A stretch of DNA of 64,000 nucleotides from Halosimplex pelagicum (GCF_013415905.1 NZ_CP058909.1:5135032-5199031), one strand, 5' to 3'; counted from the first letter of the stretch, positions 24,959-34,291 are shown. Notes: generated by a model from the letters alone, not told the origin. Made by a program: numbers and translations.

Positions 24959-27676
24959 TCAGCTGACATCGGCGTCGCTGTCTTCGAGTTGCTCCTGCCA
25001 GGTCTGGACTTTGGCCATCAGTTCGACGGGTGGCGTCTCGTTGACGTCGATATCACCGAGTTCGTCGAGGATCGCTTCGGTCTCCGGATCGAGCGACTGA
25101 CCGTTCGGTTCCTCGGCGGGCGCCTCCATCTGGCTCCCGTCGGTCGCGACCTGCTGGGAGCTATTGGAGTCACCGGCGACGAGCTCGCCGGACCCCAGAT
25201 CGAAGACGACCTGTTCGGTCCCGCCGCCGTCGGCTCCGTCGCTCCCGCGGACTTCGATCGCTTTCTCCTCGCGCAGCCGGTCGAGCACGTCCCGCGAGCG
25301 GTCGACGACGGGGTCGGGGACGCCCGCCAGGTCGGCGACGTGGACTCCGTAGGACCGATCGGTCGGGCCGTCCTCGACGGTCCGCAGGAAGGTGACATCG
25401 CCGTCGGATTCGTCCGCGGCAACGTGGACGTTCTCCACCGTCGGGAGCTCCTCGCCCAGCGCCGTGAGTTCGTGATAGTGAGTCGCGAACAGCGTCTTGG
25501 CCTGGATCCGGTTGGCGAGATACTCGGTCGCCGCCCACGCGATCGAGATGCCGTCGTACGTCGCGGTGCCCCGCCCCACCTCGTCGAGGATCACGAGCGA
25601 CTCGTCGGTCGCGGAGTGGAGGATGTTCGACAGCTCCTGCATCTCGACCATGAACGTAGAGCGGCCCTGTGCTAACTCGTCGAGCGCCCCCACTCTCGTG
25701 TAGATGCCGTCGACCAGTCCCACTCGCGCCGAGCGGGCGGGGACGAAGCTCCCGACCTGCGCGAGCAGCGTGATCAGCGCCGCCTGGCGCATGTACGTCG
25801 ACTTCCCGCTCATGTTCGGCCCGGTGACGATCAGGAACTGCCGGTCGTCGTCCATCCGCAGGTCGTTCGGGACGAACTGCGTCGTCTGCTCGACGACGGG
25901 GTGCCGGCCCTGGTCGACGACGAGTTCGCGCCCGTCGGCCAGTTCCGGGCGCGTCCAGTCGTTGCGGACGGCGTGGGCGGCCAGACTCGCCAGCGCGTCG
26001 CACTCGGCGAGCGCCCGTCCGGTCTCCTGCAGGACCGCCGCCCGCGCCGCGACGCGGTCCCGGAGGCGCTCGAAGATCTCCCGCTCCATCTCGTGCCGGC
26101 GCTCCTCCAGCCGGAGGATCTCCCGCTCGCGCTCCGCCAGCTCGTCGATCACGTACCGCTCGGAGTTCTTGAGCGTCTTTATCTGCTCGTACTCCTCTGG
26201 CACCTGGTCGGTCTCGCTCTTGCCGACCTGGATGTAGTAGCCGTCGGTCTTGTTGCGGTCGACCGAGAGGTGCGTGATGCCCGTCCGCCGCTTCTCCCGC
26301 TCGGGCAACGTCTCGATCCAGTCCAGCGCGGCCTCGTGGTCGTCGACGACCTCGTCCAGTTCGTCGTCGAACCCCCGTCGGATCAGCCCCCCCTGCGTGA
26401 CCGTCCCCGGAGGGTCCTCGACGAGCGCCTCGTCGAGGTCGGACGCGAGTTCGGCCGCGGCTTCGCGGTCGGGCCGCTCCAGCACCTCGGTCAACGGCGA
26501 GCCCGCCAGTCGCTCGGTTTCGGCGACCAGCTCGCCCACTTCGGGCAATAGCGCGAGCGTCTCTCGGACCGCCCGGAGGTCGCGGGCGTCGGCGCTGCCC
26601 GAGGCGGCTTTCGAGGCCAGCCGTTCGAGGTCGTAGGCGTCGCCCAGCGTCTCCCGGAGTTGGTCGCGGGCCATAGCCGCCTCGGTCAGCGCGGCGACGG
26701 CGGACTGGCGGCGAGCGAGGTCCTCGCGCGAGCGGCGCGGGCGCTGGAGCCACTCCCGGAGGAGTCGCCCCCCGGCGCTGGTGACGGTGTGGTCGACCGT
26801 GTCGAACAGCGACCCGTCTCGATCCCCCTGCATCGTCTCCGTGAGTTCGAGGTTGCGCTGGGTCGTCGCGTCCAGGTCGACGTAGGCCGACTCGTCGAAC
26901 GACTGCAGGCGCGTCATCGACGCCAGCACGCCCGCGCCCGTCTCGTCGACGTAGGAGACGACCGCGCCCGCCGCCCGGACCGCCGCCTCCGCGTCGGCGA
27001 TCCCGACGCTCTCCAGCGTCTCCGCCCCGAACTGCTCGCGGACGCGATGCCGGGCGCGGCCCGGCGCGAACGCCTCTGTGGTGTGCAAGGAGAGGGAGGC
27101 GTCGGTCCGCTCGCGCACCTCGTCGAGGAAGGCGTCGTCCGAGCGGATCTCCGGCCCGGGCAGCACCTCCGCGGGATCGAACTTGTACAGCTCCGTCAGC
27201 GCCGCGCTCGTCGCGTCGGCGCCGGACTGCTCGGTGACGAGGAACTGCCCCGTCGTCACGTCGGCGACGGCGATGCCGTAGGTGGCGTCGCCGTCGTCTT
27301 GGTCACGGACGACGGCCGCGAGGTACTGCGCGTCGTCGTCGCTCGTTTCGAGGTGGGTGCCCGGGGTCACGATCCGAGTGATCTCCCGGGCGTGGCCGTC
27401 GTCGGTTTCGTACTGGTCGGCGACGGCCACGCGGTAGCCGCGTTCGACCAGCGCGGAGAGGTACGGAGTCAGGTCGTCCAGCGGCACGCCCGCCATCGGA
27501 TAGGAGGAGCCGTGTGACCCCTTCTGAGACACCTTGAGATCCAGCTCGTCGGCGACGAGCTCGGCGTCCTCCGCGAAGAACTCGTAGAAGTCGCCGCACT
27601 GCATCGCGAGAATGTCGGCGTCGGTCTCCTCCTTGAGCGAGAGGAACTCCCCGACGATACCCGTCGCCTCGGTCAT
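24959..27676 (-). CDS. mutS: DNA mismatch repair protein MutS
   Basis: A 905-aa protein from the ATG at 27676 (MTEATGIVGEFLSLKEETD). The mismatch-binding N-terminal motif GDFYEFF is near residue 27, with Phe and Glu of the F-x-E wedge present. The lever and clamp coiled region follows, then the ABC ATPase with Walker A (TGPNMSGKSTYMRQ) near 615, Walker B (LVILDEVGRGTATYDG) near 695 and a FATHYHEL segment near 730. MutS recognises mismatches and hands over to MutL. No mutL is next to it; downstream is transposon debris. An AT-rich GCCTTTTACC element about 24 nt upstream may be its TATA box. Confidence 0.95.
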   Translation of the reverse strand: MTEATGIVGEFLSLKEETDADILAMQCGDFYEFFAEDAELVADELDLKVSQKGSHGSSYPMAGVPLDDLTPYLSALVERGYRVAVADQYETDDGHAREITRIVTPGTHLETSDDDAQYLAAVVRDQDDGDATYGIAVADVTTGQFLVTEQSGADATSAALTELYKFDPAEVLPGPEIRSDDAFLDEVRERTDASLSLHTTEAFAPGRARHRVREQFGAETLESVGIADAEAAVRAAGAVVSYVDETGAGVLASMTRLQSFDESAYVDLDATTQRNLELTETMQGDRDGSLFDTVDHTVTSAGGRLLREWLQRPRRSREDLARRQSAVAALTEAAMARDQLRETLGDAYDLERLASKAASGSADARDLRAVRETLALLPEVGELVAETERLAGSPLTEVLERPDREAAAELASDLDEALVEDPPGTVTQGGLIRRGFDDELDEVVDDHEAALDWIETLPEREKRRTGITHLSVDRNKTDGYYIQVGKSETDQVPEEYEQIKTLKNSERYVIDELAEREREILRLEERRHEMEREIFERLRDRVAARAAVLQETGRALAECDALASLAAHAVRNDWTRPELADGRELVVDQGRHPVVEQTTQFVPNDLRMDDDRQFLIVTGPNMSGKSTYMRQAALITLLAQVGSFVPARSARVGLVDGIYTRVGALDELAQGRSTFMVEMQELSNILHSATDESLVILDEVGRGTATYDGISIAWAATEYLANRIQAKTLFATHYHELTALGEELPTVENVHVAADESDGDVTFLRTVEDGPTDRSYGVHVADLAGVPDPVVDRSRDVLDRLREEKAIEVRGSDGADGGGTEQVVFDLGSGELVAGDSNSSQQVATDGSQMEAPAEEPNGQSLDPETEAILDELGDIDVNETPPVELMAKVQTWQEQLEDSDADVS

Positions 27677-27817
27677 ACAGGGAGGTGTGTCCGAACCGAG
27701 GTAAAAGGCTACGGGTCCGGATCGGAAGTGGTCCGATCTGAAACCGCGACAGCGCCCGTCGATGTCGCCCCGCGGGTCGACGAAAGATATTCGCGGTTCG
27801 AATACATCGTATGCAGC

Positions 27818-28039
27818 ATGAGCACGTCCATCCGCATCTCCGAAGCGACGAAGCGGAAACTGGAGGCGATAAAGCGGGACGAGGAGACGTTCGACGAACT
27901 GCTCGATAGGCTGGCGGTCAGTCGAACCGAAGACGAAGTCCGAGAGATGGCGGGGTTCGGCGGCGAAGGCGTCGCCGAGGGCATGGAAGAAGCGCGTGAA
28001 GACCTGAACGAGTCGCTCGACGAGCGGACCCAGGAATGA
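27818..28039 (+). CDS. VapB-type antitoxin (ribbon-helix-helix)
   Basis: A 73-aa protein (MSTSIRISEATKRKLEAIKRDEETFDELLDRL) with the ribbon-helix-helix pattern of haloarchaeal VapB-like antitoxins and a long acidic tail. The start at 27818 is chosen because the RHH strand begins there; an in-frame GTG at 27728 would add an unlike extension. Its stop overlaps the PIN gene start (ATGA). Confidence 0.82.
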   Translation: MSTSIRISEATKRKLEAIKRDEETFDELLDRLAVSRTEDEVREMAGFGGEGVAEGMEEAREDLNESLDERTQE

Positions 28040-28440
28040 CGATGCTGTGTCTCGACAACGACGTCTTTCGGAAGTACACGACCGACCCGCCCGACGGGAA
28101 TGTCGTCGACTACCTGGCCGAGCACCACGACGACCCGTGGGGGTTGCCCGCGGTCGTCCTCTTCGAGTGGCTCCAGGTGTACGAGAGCCACGACACGATC
28201 CGGACGAAGCGGTCCCAGGTCGACAGCGTCGTCGACGAGGTGCTCCCGCTCGACGTCGCCGTCGAGGCGGCGAACATGCGCGCTCGCCTCGCGGCGACGG
28301 ACACGACGCTCGACCTCGCCGATCTCCTGATCGCCGCGACCGCCCGGGAAGCGGACGCGACGCTCGTGACTGCCAACGAGAACGACTTCGACAAACCACC
28401 GATTCACGAGTTGCTGGATGTCGATATCGTCGACACGTAG
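28036..28440 (+). CDS. PIN-domain ribonuclease toxin (VapC-like)
   Basis: A 134-aa PIN protein with acidic residues at MLCLDNDVF (residues 3-11), E in VVLFEWLQV, D in LDLADLLIAATA near 95-105, and ANENDFD near 117. Coupled by 4 bp to the upstream antitoxin. It is a second type II pair, unrelated in antitoxin type to the AbrB-PIN pair at 8.5 kb. Confidence 0.85.
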   Translation: MTMLCLDNDVFRKYTTDPPDGNVVDYLAEHHDDPWGLPAVVLFEWLQVYESHDTIRTKRSQVDSVVDEVLPLDVAVEAANMRARLAATDTTLDLADLLIAATAREADATLVTANENDFDKPPIHELLDVDIVDT

Positions 28441-28467
28441 GGCCACCCGCCAGTTCGCTCTCCGACG

Positions 28468-29307
28468 TTACTCGTACGCGACCCCCGCCTCGTCCAGTTC
28501 GTCCTTCAACGCCTCGGCCGCCGCCTCGAAGCCCTCGGGACCGCTGTAGCCGTAGTCCGAGCCCGCGAACGCCAGGTGCGGTTCCAGCGACAGCGCGCCG
28601 TCGAAGCCCCGCTCGTGCAACGCCGCCACGGTCTCGCCGATGCGGCCGTCGCCCTCGCCGGCGGGTCGGATCGCCCCGCGCTCGCCGAACTCGGCGTCCT
28701 TGACGTGGACCTGCTCGACGTACTCGACCACCTGGAGCAGCGCGTCCGGGTAGGGCCGAACCCCGATTTCGAGGTAGTTCGCGGGGTCGAAGACCGCCCG
28801 GAGATGCGTCGAGTCGACGGTCATCAGCAGGTCCCGCATCCGCCCGGGCGTGTCGCCGTAGATGTCCTTCTCGTTCTCCAGGAGGAGCGTCACGCCCGCG
28901 TCCTCGGCCTTCTCGACGGCGACGCGGGTCCGCCGCAGCACCTCCTCACGGTGGTCGGCGGGGTCGTCGCCCTCGGGAATGTAGTAGGAGAACACCCGGA
29001 CGCCGTCGGCGTCGAACCGGTTCGCGAGTTCGAGCGCCCGGTCGAGGCGGTCCATGTGGGGTTCGAAGTCGTCCTCGATCCCGATCTTGCCGATCGGCGA
29101 GCCGATGGAGGTGACGGAGAAGCCGCGGTCGTCCAGCGTCGCCTCCAGCTCGTCGAGTCGGTCCTCGGAGAGGTCGAGCGCGTTCTCCGACCAGACGCCG
29201 CGCAGGTCGAGGTGTGAGATGTCGAGCGATTCGAGCGTCGCGAGCTGGTCGTCCAGATCGTCGGCGATCTCGTCGGCGAACCCGCTGATCGGCAAGGGGT
29301 CGGTCAT
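28468..29307 (-). CDS. Sugar phosphate isomerase/epimerase family protein
   Basis: A 279-aa TIM-barrel protein of the xylose-isomerase-like (AP endonuclease 2) superfamily, starting at the ATG at 29307 (MTDPLPISGFADEIADDL). Typical strands include SHLDLRGVW, VRVFSYYIP, VTLLLENEKDIYG with a metal-binding Glu, AVFDPANYLEIG with Asp, QVHVKDAEFG with His/Lys/Asp, and LSLEPHLAF with Glu. It probably isomerises or epimerises a sugar or inositol derivative. Such genes often accompany Gfo/Idh dehydrogenases; one lies 1.9 kb away on the same strand. Confidence 0.85.
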   Translation of the reverse strand: MTDPLPISGFADEIADDLDDQLATLESLDISHLDLRGVWSENALDLSEDRLDELEATLDDRGFSVTSIGSPIGKIGIEDDFEPHMDRLDRALELANRFDADGVRVFSYYIPEGDDPADHREEVLRRTRVAVEKAEDAGVTLLLENEKDIYGDTPGRMRDLLMTVDSTHLRAVFDPANYLEIGVRPYPDALLQVVEYVEQVHVKDAEFGERGAIRPAGEGDGRIGETVAALHERGFDGALSLEPHLAFAGSDYGYSGPEGFEAAAEALKDELDEAGVAYE

Positions 29308-29376
29308 CACTCCGGGGTCGGACCGCTGGTCCGTATGTCTTGCCACAGCGGAGAGGGGCGCCCGTAGTGGCGCCGG

Positions 29377-30264
29377 TCAGACCGACCGTTCCGTGACGGC
29401 GAACGCCGTCGAGCCGACCTCGTAGACGGTGTCGTCCGACGCGGGGGCGCCGGCGGCGTCGAGCCACTCCAGCGGCGTCCGGAAGAATCCGCGGTCTTCG
29501 GTCAGGACCCGGACCGTCGATACGCCCGCCTGCCGCAGGTACGCGACGCATCGGAGCTCCCACTGCCCGCGTAACGCCTCCGGCGGAACTGCGACCGTCT
29601 CCTCGGCGTCCGGTCTGGCAGTGAACGTGGTCGTCAGCGAGTGGTCGCGCTCGCGGAACCGCTCGCCGCGAACCTCGATCTCCGAACCGGATCGCGTCGT
29701 CGTCGCGTCGCCGGGCGGCGCGAGCGTCATCGGGTCGCCGTCGACGACGAAGCGGGCGACCGCCCGGATGTCCGGCTCGTACGACCAGACGGCGTAGGCG
29801 AACTGGCCGGCGCCGTAGGCCTTCCCGGCCCCCCAGTCGACGTCCTCGGGCGTCGGTCCGGCCGCGTTGGTCAGTCCGAAGCGGAGCGACTCGCCGGCGG
29901 AGAGTTCGGCCTCCCCGCCCTGATCCTGTCGCCGGTCGGGCAAGCGAAACCAGCGCCCGTCGAACCGCCGATACACCTCGGGAAACGTGACCGAGACGCG
30001 GACTGTCCTGTTCAGGCCGTTCTCCAGCGTGAACGTGGCCGGTTCCGACGGGTCGGTGATCCGCTCGCGGTCGGGCACGAGCACCAGGTCGCCGTTCGGG
30101 TTCGCGACCTCGTGGTAGCAGGTCGCGTCCTCGCCGAACGCGTCCGTACACGGTTCGCCCCCGAACCGGGAGTCGGGGTTCGAGTCGGGCCCGGTGCCCG
30201 GCAATCCCCCGCACCCGGCCAGCGCCGCGCTTCCGAGCACGCCGCAAAAGTCGCGCCTTCGCAT
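29377..30264 (-). CDS. Tat-secreted lipoprotein, unknown function
   Basis: A 295-aa protein starting MRRRDFCGVLGSAALAGCGG: a twin-arginine signal (RRRDF) with a lipobox (LAGC), so export folded through Tat and lipid anchoring at Cys18. The mature part is beta-rich (ATFTLENGLNRTVRVSVTFPEVY; LTTTFTARPD; WELRCVAYLRQAG) and acidic. No enzymatic motif is recognised. Confidence 0.82.
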   Translation of the reverse strand: MRRRDFCGVLGSAALAGCGGLPGTGPDSNPDSRFGGEPCTDAFGEDATCYHEVANPNGDLVLVPDRERITDPSEPATFTLENGLNRTVRVSVTFPEVYRRFDGRWFRLPDRRQDQGGEAELSAGESLRFGLTNAAGPTPEDVDWGAGKAYGAGQFAYAVWSYEPDIRAVARFVVDGDPMTLAPPGDATTTRSGSEIEVRGERFRERDHSLTTTFTARPDAEETVAVPPEALRGQWELRCVAYLRQAGVSTVRVLTEDRGFFRTPLEWLDAAGAPASDDTVYEVGSTAFAVTERSV

Positions 30265-30331
30265 ACGAGGCCCGGCGACCGGCGCCGACTAGTACCTATC
30301 GGAGCGTAAACCGGTCGTTTGAACGTCAGCT

Positions 30332-30398
30332 ACGCCACCCGCACCGGCTCGCCCCGCTCGGCAGACTCGTAGATGGCCTCGATGATCGCGACGGCCTT
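30332..30398 (-). repeat. Duplicated 3' end of a Gfo/Idh gene, left copy
   Basis: These 67 bp match 31166-31232 at 63 positions. On the minus strand they encode KAVAIIEAIYESAERGEPVR plus VA and a stop, the last residues of the oxidoreductase with a D-to-E change, but no upstream gene is attached. Changes are synonymous or conservative, so this tail came from a diverged homologue. Confidence 0.85.
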
Positions 30399-30438
30399 GC
30401 CGCCTCGATTTTAAGTACGACGCCGCGCAACAGCCGAT

Positions 30439-30777
30439 ATGGCCGAATCGACGCTCCCCCACCGAGACGCCGTCGACGCGTTCGTCGACCGCGTCGAGGA
30501 GTGGGGTCCGTCCGCAGTCGCGCGACTCTACCTCTTCGGGAGCGTCGCTCGCGGCGGCCATCGCTCGGATTCGGATGTGGACGTGTTCGCCGTGCTGCGA
30601 GACGACGCCGACGCGTCCGCCGTCGAGGAGCGACTCAGAGACGTTGCCTACGACGTGATGCTCGAACGCGACGTAGCGTTCAGTATCCACGCGATGTCCG
30701 AGTCGACGGTCGCCGAACGGTCGGACCACCCGTTCGTCCGGTCGGTGCTCGACGAGGGGACGCGTATCTATGGCTGA
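30439..30777 (+). CDS. MNT-family nucleotidyltransferase antitoxin
   Basis: A 112-aa minimal nucleotidyltransferase. The core LYLFGSVARGGHRSDSDVDVFAVL at residues 30-53 has G-S and D-x-D for metal and NTP binding. In MNT-HEPN systems this enzyme AMPylates and silences the HEPN RNase. The 3' end overlaps the HEPN gene by 8 bp. The pair lies between two copies of a Gfo/Idh 3' end. Confidence 0.88.
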   Translation: MAESTLPHRDAVDAFVDRVEEWGPSAVARLYLFGSVARGGHRSDSDVDVFAVLRDDADASAVEERLRDVAYDVMLERDVAFSIHAMSESTVAERSDHPFVRSVLDEGTRIYG

Positions 30778-31162
30778 CGAGGAGTACGTCGACGAGGAAC
30801 TGGGCAAAGCTCGCGAGGCGCTCGCCGACGCGGAGTCGCTCGCGGCGGGTAGCGGTAGCGACGCCGGCGTCGTGAATCGTCTCTACTACGCCTGCTTCCA
30901 CGCCGCGCAAGCGGCCCTGTACGACCGCGGCGTCGACCCGTCGTCGCACGGAGCGGTCCGTAACCTGTTCGGGAAGCAGTTCGTTCGCGACGACTCGTTC
31001 TCCCGCGCTCAGGGGCGACTGCTGACGACGCTGGCCGACCTCCGGCAGCAGGCCGACTACGGGTACGAACCGATCGACGAGGACGTCGGGGCACTGACCG
31101 AACGGGCCACCGCCTTCGTCGAAGCGGTCGAGCGCCACCTCGAAGGCGAGCCCGCGGGCTGA
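30770..31162 (+). CDS. HEPN-domain toxin partner of the MNT gene
   Basis: A 130-aa helical HEPN protein of the UPF0332-like type. NRLYYACFHAAQAALYDRG near residues 34-52 is the family signature. LRQQADYGYE near 90 is the variant of the R-x4-H motif seen in this subfamily, with Tyr where canonical enzymes have His. It ends 3 bp before the stop of the convergent oxidoreductase gene. Confidence 0.85.
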   Translation: MADEEYVDEELGKAREALADAESLAAGSGSDAGVVNRLYYACFHAAQAALYDRGVDPSSHGAVRNLFGKQFVRDDSFSRAQGRLLTTLADLRQQADYGYEPIDEDVGALTERATAFVEAVERHLEGEPAG

Positions 31163-31163
31163 C

Positions 31164-32246
31164 TCACGCCACCCGCACCGGCTCGCCCCGCTCGGCCGAG
31201 TCGTAGATCGCTTCGATGATCGCGACGGCCTTCCGGGCCTCGCTCGCGTCGAGCATGTACGGCTCGCCGCTGGCGCGGGCGTCGAGGAAGTCGGCGATGT
31301 TGCGCCGGTGGTTCGCGTAGTCGATGCTCATCGGGTCGGCCGCGCCGCCGCCCGACTCCGTCTCGCCGAACTCCGCGCGCACGTCCGCGTCGCCGTCGCG
31401 CTCCTCGCGGAACCGCCAGGTGACGAGTTCGTCCTCCACGACCTCGGCGGTGCCGTCCCGACCCGCGATCTGGAGCCGTTTCAGCGACCCGGGGTACATC
31501 GAGGTCGCACCGAGGATCTGTCCGAGCGTGCCGTCGCGGTAGCGGAGGACGGCCACGGCCGAGTCCTCGACCTCCATAATGTCGTCGTCGTGGGCGCGCC
31601 GGGCGGTGTAGGCGAACACCTCCACGACGGGGTTCGCGTCTTCGCCGCCGTCCCCGCCGGCCCCGGCCGCGCTCGCGAGCCACTGGATGGCATCGATCCC
31701 GTGGATGGACTGGTTCATCAGCGCGCCGCCGCCGTCCAACTGTTGGGTGCCCTGCCACGCGCCGTCGTAGTAGTCGTCGTCGCGCCACCACGGGACGTAG
31801 GCGTTGGCGACCGAGAGGTCGCCGAACCGGCCCTCGCTGGCGGCCGCCCGCAACTGGCGGACGACGGGGTTGTACCGCTGGTTGAAGATCCCGCCCAGCC
31901 GGATCCCCGCCTCGTCGGCCGCGGCGACCATCTCGTCGATCCGGTCGGTCGTGATCTCCAGCGGTTTCTCGCAGAGCACGTCGACGCCGCGGTCGGCCGC
32001 GGCCAGCGCGGGTTCGAGGTGGGCGCCGCTGGGCGTACAGACCGAGAGCACGTCGACGGTTTCGGCGTCGAGCATCGCCTCGGTGTCGTCGTACCAGGTG
32101 CAGTCGTACTCCGCGGCGAACTCCCGGCCCCGTTCCTCCGTTCGGCAGGAGCCGGCAACCAGTTCGGCGCCGTCGATGTCGGCGATCGATTCGGCGTGCA
32201 TCGACGCGACGGCGCCGATCCCGGCGATCGCGATGCGGGCTGTCAT
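31164..32246 (-). CDS. Gfo/Idh/MocA-family oxidoreductase
   Basis: A 360-aa NAD(P)-dependent dehydrogenase from the ATG at 32246 (MTARIAIAGIGAVASMHAESI, a Rossmann G-x-G-x2-A). The family motif CEKPLEIT is near residue 93, and a substrate-site His is in NQSIHGIDAI near 177. It oxidises a sugar, sugar acid or inositol. Its last 22 codons are duplicated at 30332-30398, marking the insertion of the MNT-HEPN pair. Confidence 0.9.
   Translation of the reverse strand: MTARIAIAGIGAVASMHAESIADIDGAELVAGSCRTEERGREFAAEYDCTWYDDTEAMLDAETVDVLSVCTPSGAHLEPALAAADRGVDVLCEKPLEITTDRIDEMVAAADEAGIRLGGIFNQRYNPVVRQLRAAASEGRFGDLSVANAYVPWWRDDDYYDGAWQGTQQLDGGGALMNQSIHGIDAIQWLASAAGAGGDGGEDANPVVEVFAYTARRAHDDDIMEVEDSAVAVLRYRDGTLGQILGATSMYPGSLKRLQIAGRDGTAEVVEDELVTWRFREERDGDADVRAEFGETESGGGAADPMSIDYANHRRNIADFLDARASGEPYMLDASEARKAVAIIEAIYDSAERGEPVRVA
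31166..31232 (-). repeat. Duplicated 3' end of the Gfo/Idh gene, right copy (in gene)
   Basis: This is the intact copy, within the oxidoreductase coding sequence, matching 30332-30398 at 63 of 67 positions. The two bracket the MNT-HEPN genes in direct orientation. Confidence 0.85.
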
Positions 32247-32452
32247 GTCCCGCGGGTTCGCGACGCCCGAGGAAAAAACCATCCAAGCGGGCGAACCGTT
32301 CCCCGAGTCGCCCGAGCGGGCGAGCCGTTCCCCGAACCGGTCGCCGCGCCCATCCTTCGCCCGCCCGGTCCCGCCGCTCGGCGTAACCGCTACCTACCGG
32401 AGCGAAGGCGGGCCGTTTTTACCCCTTCCGCCGGTCGAATCGGGACGAACAG

Positions 32453-34228
32453 ATGGCCCTCCTCGATCCGTTCCGGCGGGCGAAACGCCAGGTCGGTGAC
32501 GACCTCCGCGCCGACCCGTACCTCCCGTACATCCTGCTGGCCGCCCTCCTGCTGTCGAGCTTCTGGGTCTGGCACCGGCTGCCCAACTTCGCGACCCGCG
32601 ACGAGCGCTGGCGCGTGGTCGACCCCGTCGAGGTGCTGGCGACCGTCCTCGACGACCCGCGGCTCGGCTCGGTCTCCGAGGGCGTCGGCTACTGGCGGAC
32701 CTACGGCTCGGCGATGTACCTCTCGGCGCTCGCCCTGATCCCGGTGCTGGTCGTCGCCCTCGCGACGGACGCGCTGCCCGCGTTCGCCGACATGGGTCGC
32801 CACCTCGATGTGGGTTTCTGGACCCACTGGCTGCGGACGCCCGGGTGGATGTGGACCTGGGGCGTCCTGCTCGTCCGGCTGGCCAACGTCGCGATGGCCG
32901 TCGGCTGCGTCTACGTCGTCTACCGCATCGGGACGACGCTGCGCGACCGCGCGACCGGCCGGCTCGCAGCCGCGCTGTTGACGGTCACCTGGGCGCTGCT
33001 CATTCTCGCCCACGAGGGCGGCGAGGACGTTCCCTCCCTGTTTTTCCTGCTGCTGTCGCTGTACTTCGCGGTCCGGTACGTCGAGACCGGCGTCGACCGG
33101 CTGTTCTACTGGGGCGCCCTGTTCGGCGGCGTCTCCATCGCGTTCAAGCTCTCCGGCGGCGTGAGCGCGGTGATGCTCGGGGTCGCGCACCTCCAGCGCG
33201 CCCGCCGCTCGGAGGCGGGGTTCGTGCGCGGGGCCCTGCGACCGAAGTTCCTCGCGACGGGCGTCCTGATCGGGGTCGCGACCATCGCCGCGGGGTATCC
33301 GAGCATCCTCTTCGGCGCCCCGACGGAGTTCGCCGGTCGGCTCGCCCGCGCGTTCGGGTCGAAGTCCCAACCTCACGGCTGGCTCGTCCAGCCGAGCTGG
33401 TGGTGGATCCTCCGGAGCTACCTCCACGGCGTCGGCCTCCCGCTGGCCGTGGGCCTCGCCGGCGGCGCGCTCGCGGCCCTTGCGCGGGTCCGCGAGGACT
33501 CGCTGGCCGCCGACGGCCTGCGGATGGCGCTGGTCGGCGTCGGCGTCTACCTCGCGGTGTTCTCCTCGTGGCGCTACGTCCGCACCCATCACCTCCTGCC
33601 GGTCGCCGCGCTGCTGGTCGTCGTCCTCGCGATCGGACTCGCCCGCCTGCGCGACCGGCGGCCCGCGGTCGGCCGGGCGGTCGTCGCCGTCCTGCTCGTC
33701 ACCAGCGCGGCCTACGCGGGCGCGGGGACGCTCGCCTACGCCTCCCAGCCCCGCGACCAGGCGGTCGGCTACCTGCAGGCGAACGCGGGGGCCGACGACA
33801 CCATCGAGACCTACACCCTCGATCCCCAGGACGCAGCCGTGCCCCACACCGACCGCGTCGACGCCCGCTTCGGCGTCAGCGCCGACACCTTCGAGTTCCG
33901 CTGTCCGGCGTTCGTCGTCCTCAACTACCACAACTCGATCCTCTATCTCGCCCCCGACAGCTGGGGCAAGCGGGCGGAGGTCCTCTCGAACGACGCCGTG
34001 GAGGCCCACGTCCGCGCCCTGCTCAACGAGGACACCTATCCCTACGAGATCGCCGGCGAGTACGGCCGCGAGCCGCGGTTCCTCGACGGGAAGGGCCGCG
34101 CGCCGATGTACCAGCGGCTCCTCAGGGTGAGCGTCCGCCCGCGGACGATGCAGTACGGCGACCCCCAGGACATGGGCGTCGACCAGTACACGGTCGTCCT
34201 CCGCCGGACGGGCCCCTGTCAGGAGTAA
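32453..34228 (+). CDS. GT39-like membrane glycosyltransferase
   Basis: A 591-aa integral membrane protein. About ten hydrophobic segments occupy residues 25-430, followed by a soluble C-terminal domain of about 150 aa (YLQANAGADDTIETYTLDPQ and onward). The first loop contains ATRDERW, an acidic pair like the catalytic D-E of dolichyl-phosphate-mannose protein mannosyltransferases and ArnT-like GT39/GT83 enzymes. It probably transfers a sugar from a dolichol carrier on the outer face of the membrane. Single gene; promoter in the preceding 200 bp. Confidence 0.75.
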   Translation: MALLDPFRRAKRQVGDDLRADPYLPYILLAALLLSSFWVWHRLPNFATRDERWRVVDPVEVLATVLDDPRLGSVSEGVGYWRTYGSAMYLSALALIPVLVVALATDALPAFADMGRHLDVGFWTHWLRTPGWMWTWGVLLVRLANVAMAVGCVYVVYRIGTTLRDRATGRLAAALLTVTWALLILAHEGGEDVPSLFFLLLSLYFAVRYVETGVDRLFYWGALFGGVSIAFKLSGGVSAVMLGVAHLQRARRSEAGFVRGALRPKFLATGVLIGVATIAAGYPSILFGAPTEFAGRLARAFGSKSQPHGWLVQPSWWWILRSYLHGVGLPLAVGLAGGALAALARVREDSLAADGLRMALVGVGVYLAVFSSWRYVRTHHLLPVAALLVVVLAIGLARLRDRRPAVGRAVVAVLLVTSAAYAGAGTLAYASQPRDQAVGYLQANAGADDTIETYTLDPQDAAVPHTDRVDARFGVSADTFEFRCPAFVVLNYHNSILYLAPDSWGKRAEVLSNDAVEAHVRALLNEDTYPYEIAGEYGREPRFLDGKGRAPMYQRLLRVSVRPRTMQYGDPQDMGVDQYTVVLRRTGPCQE

Positions 34229-34291
34229 ATCGATCCCCGTCGCCGATGTCGGCCGTCGACGCGAGTGTGCGCGAGCGCCGGGATAACGGGG

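Noticed and set aside
27677..28399. In-frame N-terminal extension of mutS to 28399
   Set aside because: The extension crosses the PIN toxin pair on the other strand and is Arg-rich; MutS proteins start near GEFLSLKEETD.
32280..32345. GGGCGA-CCGTTCCCCGA direct repeats upstream of the glycosyltransferase gene
   Set aside because: Two imperfect short copies in GC-rich intergenic DNA; no further structure.
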